Shown here one piece after another: positions 60,784 through 64,000 of a stretch of 64,000 nucleotides of DNA. Every line of letters begins with the position of its first letter. Position 1 is the stretch's first letter. This stretch comes from Bacillota bacterium (GTDB taxonomy: Bacteria; Bacillota; Clostridia; Acetivibrionales; Acetivibrionaceae): contig JAEWSG010000220.1 of assembly GCA_023398495.1 (NCBI GenBank), positions 1 to 64,000 on the forward strand, read 5' to 3'. Under the pieces are notes generated by a model. That model ran no database searches and was not told the DNA's origin. It saw only the letters and a program-made list of their open reading frames with translations. The translations under genes and the position numbers were made by a program.

Positions 60784-62211
60784 TTGAGTGAAAAAAATAA
60801 CTATTCAAGAAATAAAGAGTTAATTAAGAATACATTTATTCTCGGTATAGGCCAATTTGTACCGAAGTTAACGGTATTGATACTACTTCCAGTTCTGACA
60901 ACATATTTGGCTACAGATGAATATGGTGTATATGACCTTATTGTTAGTCTTGCAAGTGTACTGGTTCCTATTCTAACATTGCAAATGTATCAGGCATTAT
61001 TACGATATCTTATTGCATACAAAGAAGTTGAAGATAGAAAAAATTACATTACAACTTCAATTGTGTTTGTTTTAATGATTAACATAGTAGTGTTACCAAT
61101 TGTATATATTGGATGCCGATTATTTAAGTTAGAAAATTGGATAAGCGTACTGATATGTATTATGCTATGTGCAGAATCCTTGTATTATATATTTGGTCAA
61201 GTAGCTAGAGGATTAGGTCGTAACATTCACTATTCTATAGGTGCAGCTCTATATGCAATAATTAACACTCTACTAATAGTTTTAACTGTAAAGTATTTAA
61301 AAATGGGACTTGATGGGATTGTTTTAGCAATTTCTTTATCATACTGTGCAGTATGCATTTATTTAATTATTACTACAAAGTTGTGGAATTATTTTAATAT
61401 CCAGCATTTCAACCGAATGATTCTTAAGGAAATGCTAAAGTTTTCAATACCCCTTGTGCCTAATCAGATTTCATTTTGGATTGTTAATATGTCCGATAGA
61501 TTAATAGTCATATCCTTTTTAGGAGCGTCTGCAAATGGTATTTTTTCAGTAGCACATAAAATTCCAAATATGTATAATATGGCTTATTCTATTTTTAATT
61601 TGGCATGGGCTGAAACCGCTATGAAAGCTTATGATGATAATATTGGCGGATCTTATTATAGCAATATGTTTTCAAGGCTATATCGTTTTCTGATGGGTAT
61701 TATGTTATTGGTATTGGCAATAACTCCATTTGCGTTTGCAGTTCTGGTAAATGAGGCATACAATGGTGCTTATGTACAAATGCCTTTGCTTTTTTTGGGA
61801 GCTTTGTTTAGTAGTTTTACATATTTCTTTGGCGGAATATATATGGCTTTGAAAAAAACCAGAGAAATTGGAACCAGTTCAATTGTAGGAGCTGTTATAA
61901 ACATTATAATTAATCTTGTATTAATTAAGTATATAGGATTGTTTGCTGCGGGAATAGCTGCTGCTGTTGCATTTGGGGTTATTTGTGCATATAGGATATA
62001 TGATTTGAAGAAAAATATTGATTTAAAATTTAGTATAGCAGAAGTTGTAGTAGGTTTAATTTTATTTGTAATCTGTTCAGCTTTATGTATGTCAAAAAAT
62101 ATGGTATGTATTTTTATATGTGCAATAATTGCTATTATCTATAACATTTTTTCAAATAAAGAGTTGTTGCTTATAATCTGTAAGAAAGTTACTAATAAAC
62201 TGAAAAGATAA
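60784..62211 (+). CDS. wzx: Wzx-like oligosaccharide flippase
   Basis: Polytopic membrane protein of the MOP/PST flippase group with about 14 helices over roughly 476 aa. It moves lipid-linked repeat units across the membrane. FILGIGQFVPKLTVLILLPVLTTYLATDEYGVYDL is the typical N-terminus. The start is probably a TTG at 60784 about 12 nt after AAAGGAG; an upstream TTG at 60757 overlaps the preceding gene. Together with Wzy and Wzz it defines a Wzx/Wzy-dependent pathway. Confidence 0.9.
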   Translation: MSEKNNYSRNKELIKNTFILGIGQFVPKLTVLILLPVLTTYLATDEYGVYDLIVSLASVLVPILTLQMYQALLRYLIAYKEVEDRKNYITTSIVFVLMINIVVLPIVYIGCRLFKLENWISVLICIMLCAESLYYIFGQVARGLGRNIHYSIGAALYAIINTLLIVLTVKYLKMGLDGIVLAISLSYCAVCIYLIITTKLWNYFNIQHFNRMILKEMLKFSIPLVPNQISFWIVNMSDRLIVISFLGASANGIFSVAHKIPNMYNMAYSIFNLAWAETAMKAYDDNIGGSYYSNMFSRLYRFLMGIMLLVLAITPFAFAVLVNEAYNGAYVQMPLLFLGALFSSFTYFFGGIYMALKKTREIGTSSIVGAVINIIINLVLIKYIGLFAAGIAAAVAFGVICAYRIYDLKKNIDLKFSIAEVVVGLILFVICSALCMSKNMVCIFICAIIAIIYNIFSNKELLLIICKKVTNKLKR

Positions 62212-62226
62212 GAGGGTCAAAAACTT

Positions 62227-63441
62227 ATGAAAATATTAATAATTCATGCCCATAACAGTAACCGTGGAGACGAAGCTGCGGTAAAAGCAATGGTTGATGA
62301 ACTTTTATTAATTTATCCAGATTCCGAAATTGTTATTTCTAATAATGGGTTCACACCTTACCCTAGAATGGATAAAAGAGTTAAGCAAATTAAACGTTTT
62401 CCAGTATTAGAAAATAAATTGTCGCAACTTGATTTTCTGATTGCTGCATATACTGGAGGTAAAGTGGCGTTTACGTCATACGGTAGGGAGTTTATAAGAC
62501 AAATTAAAGATGCTGATATCGTTTTACATGCTCCCGGAGGGCCTTCTATAGGAGATATATATGAAAAGGCGGAAATGTTATATTTGCTAAGGTTAAATAT
62601 GGTCAGGCGTTTGGGTAAACCTTATGTTTTCTATGCACCATCTATGGGTCCTTTTAAGAATGAGACACGCAACAAACTTAGAAAAGAGATTTTAAATAAT
62701 GCGGCTGCAATTGTTGTTCGTGATCCGATTTCTTTTAATTATGTAAAAGATTTTGTTCCGAATAAAGATATCTTACTAGCACTTGATTCAGCTTTTCAAC
62801 ATGATATTGATATGGATTATAATGCTGGAGTTCTTGATGGCTATTCAGAATTAAAAGAGTTTTTGAAAAAACATAGTAAATGTATCGGAGTAACAATCAC
62901 TGATTTAAAATGGCATCCCACTCATAAAAATAATTCTAATATAGCAGAGGCAATTGACGATACTTTCAATGATTTTATTAAGAAAAAAACAGAAGAAGGC
63001 TACGGAATAGTTTTTGTTCCACAATTGTATGGTTCAAGTAATGATTCTACATTAATGAAAAAGTATTGTCTAAATGATAATTGTTTTATTGTTTCTGATA
63101 AAGAGGATAAATTTGATGCTTATTTTCAGCAATATATTATTAGTAAGTTGCATGCAGTAGTTGGTATGAGATATCACAGCAATATTTTTTCTGCTAAAAT
63201 GGGTGTCCCTTTTATATCAATTTCCTATGAACAGAAAATGAAAGGATTTATGTTAAACATGAATCTGCAAGAATATTGTATTGAATTGCAAGAACTTTCT
63301 AAAGGAATGTTACAGGAAAAATTTGACTTGTTATTAAGAACTCATTCAGAGTATAAGAAAACACTTATAAAAAAGCACGATTTAATGAAAGATGCAGCTT
63401 ATAAAACTACTTTAGTTGTTAAAGATATTTTAGATAGTTAA
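62227..63441 (+). CDS. polysaccharide pyruvyl transferase family protein
   Basis: 404 aa. ILIIHAHNSNRGDEAAVKAMVDELL is the N-terminal pattern of this family; LHAPGGPSIGDIYEKAEMLYLL and VVGMRYHSNIFSAKMGVPFISISYEQKMKGF are the conserved donor-site segments. It is more like the CsaB/WcaK-type branch than the neighbour at 59652-60764. It ends the intact part of the locus; a decayed nitroreductase-like gene follows. Confidence 0.88.
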   Translation: MKILIIHAHNSNRGDEAAVKAMVDELLLIYPDSEIVISNNGFTPYPRMDKRVKQIKRFPVLENKLSQLDFLIAAYTGGKVAFTSYGREFIRQIKDADIVLHAPGGPSIGDIYEKAEMLYLLRLNMVRRLGKPYVFYAPSMGPFKNETRNKLRKEILNNAAAIVVRDPISFNYVKDFVPNKDILLALDSAFQHDIDMDYNAGVLDGYSELKEFLKKHSKCIGVTITDLKWHPTHKNNSNIAEAIDDTFNDFIKKKTEEGYGIVFVPQLYGSSNDSTLMKKYCLNDNCFIVSDKEDKFDAYFQQYIISKLHAVVGMRYHSNIFSAKMGVPFISISYEQKMKGFMLNMNLQEYCIELQELSKGMLQEKFDLLLRTHSEYKKTLIKKHDLMKDAAYKTTLVVKDILDS

Positions 63442-63472
63442 TAATTTCTTAGTAAGGGTTGAAAGAAATCAA

Positions 63473-63715
63473 GTGTATGTAGATGGAGGAATTTTTGCAT
63501 TAGCTGTCGTTCAAGCATTACATTATCTTGATGTTTGAAGTTGTATATTACAGAATGGCGAGTTTTATAAGAAAAACAAAGAAATTAAAGCATTATGTAA
63601 CATACCAGAATCCGAAAAAGTGGTACTATTTATTGCTATTGGAAGGTATCCAGAGCAATTGCAAGTGGCTTGTTCTCAAAGAAAAAAATCAGAAGATTAT
63701 TTAAAGATTTCTTAG
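63473..63715 (+). pseudogene. nitroreductase-like gene remnant with internal stop
   Basis: In one frame the sequence reads VYVDGGIFALAVVQALHYLDV, then a TGA, then SCILQNGEFYKKNKEIKALCNIPESEKVVLFIAIGRYPEQ and ends in RKKSEDYLKIS. This matches the C-terminal third of nitroreductase-fold proteins (GIFALAVVQAL, IPESEKVVLFIAIG), which occur in polysaccharide clusters. The N-terminal part is missing, so the gene is decayed. Confidence 0.65.
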
Positions 63716-64000
63716 CGGAAAAAGCTAAAATGATTATTAAATGAGTAATTTGAAGTATTAGAAAGATAGAACAAGTCATACAAATTAAAGGATCAAATAT
63801 GAGTTAGAGTAATTACAGCAGAATAGGATAGATATAGTTTAGATTATTTTTCAGGATGTAATTAGAGAATAATTTCTAGCTATATTTTGTTTGATGTCTA
63901 GAGGAAATAGAAATCAGTTTCAAATTGGATGCAGTTTTTATAAGAAATATTGAGTTATATGCATTAAGTTAACTTGAAAACAGAGTTGAGAAGGAGGTTG
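63716..64000 (+). other. non-coding end of window with a ribosome site for the next gene
   Basis: About 285 bp with stops in all frames and no recognisable gene or repeat. The last bases (63991-63998) are AAGGAGGT, a full Shine-Dalgarno, so a plus-strand gene begins just past the window. Confidence 0.6.

Overview
The window looks like chromosomal DNA of a low-GC, spore-forming, cellulosome-producing Clostridia of the Acetivibrio (Clostridium) thermocellum type. The evidence is a dockerin-bearing GH9-CBM3 cellulase, a SigI/RsgI pair whose anti-sigma factor carries a C-terminal CBM3-like domain, a PL3 pectate lyase, an SLH-domain surface protein, and sporulation genes (alpha/beta SASP, YhcN/YlaJ lipoprotein, DacF-type carboxypeptidase). 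No rRNA, tRNA, CRISPR array or intact transposase was found.

Layout. 0-10.7 kb is housekeeping, envelope and signalling: a convergent KtrA/KtrB-type K+ uptake pair sharing a terminator, SASP, a GT28-like glycolipid glycosyltransferase, a FapA (DUF342) protein, D,D-carboxypeptidase, YjfB, a PilZ protein, a B12-binding radical SAM protein and an RsbW-like anti-sigma kinase. 10.9-16.4 kb holds an unknown repeat protein and a compact Tad pilus operon (TadZ, TadA, TadB, TadC, Flp pilin) with a strong promoter and a terminator-like hairpin in its leader. 16.5-20.1 kb carries a zinc phospholipase C-like protein, YhcN lipoprotein, a repeat-rich Gly/Tyr protein and a membrane-anchored AraC regulator.

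20.4-30.2 kb is a plant-polysaccharide island: PL3 pectate lyase, GH9-CBM3c-CBM3-dockerin cellulase, a roughly 210-nt intergenic structured RNA candidate, a large P-loop/TPR/AraC regulator, then sigI-rsgI. RsgI should sense extracellular polysaccharide through its CBM3 and release SigI. 30.2-36.7 kb has an ABC-2 exporter (ATPase plus two permeases), a DUF1015 protein, a PRC-barrel protein, a YtxH-like protein and an AI-2E family permease. 36.8-38.5 kb has a candidate nuclease toxin/immunity pair followed by an in-frame but startless second copy of the toxin leader, plus a coiled-coil protein. 38.7-44.2 kb has alaS, a HIT protein and an SLH protein with an internally duplicated domain.

44.3-63.4 kb is a cell-surface polysaccharide locus: CpsB phosphatase, an anchored Thr-rich protein, a fused Wzz/BY-kinase, a LoaP antiterminator, UDP-sugar dehydrogenase, epimerase, the four-gene dTDP-rhamnose pathway, acyltransferase, Wzy polymerase, three glycosyltransferases, two pyruvyl transferases and a Wzx flippase. 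It ends in a decayed nitroreductase-like gene, with a Shine-Dalgarno for a gene beyond the window. The part from about 55.2 kb onward is visibly more AT-rich than the rest, which suggests acquisition.

The most interesting items not explained by genes are (i) the structured RNA at 24676-24884 with two GGA-loop hairpins, (ii) a 50-nt repeat with compensating changes found 3' of two unrelated genes (4222-4271 minus, 30068-30117 plus), (iii) an approximately 80-bp element with CTAGTGCT ends and a TCTAGA-centred palindrome (822-904, 8428-8508), and (iv) the toxin/immunity locus with its duplicated leader. All functional statements rest on reading motifs by eye; no database search was run.
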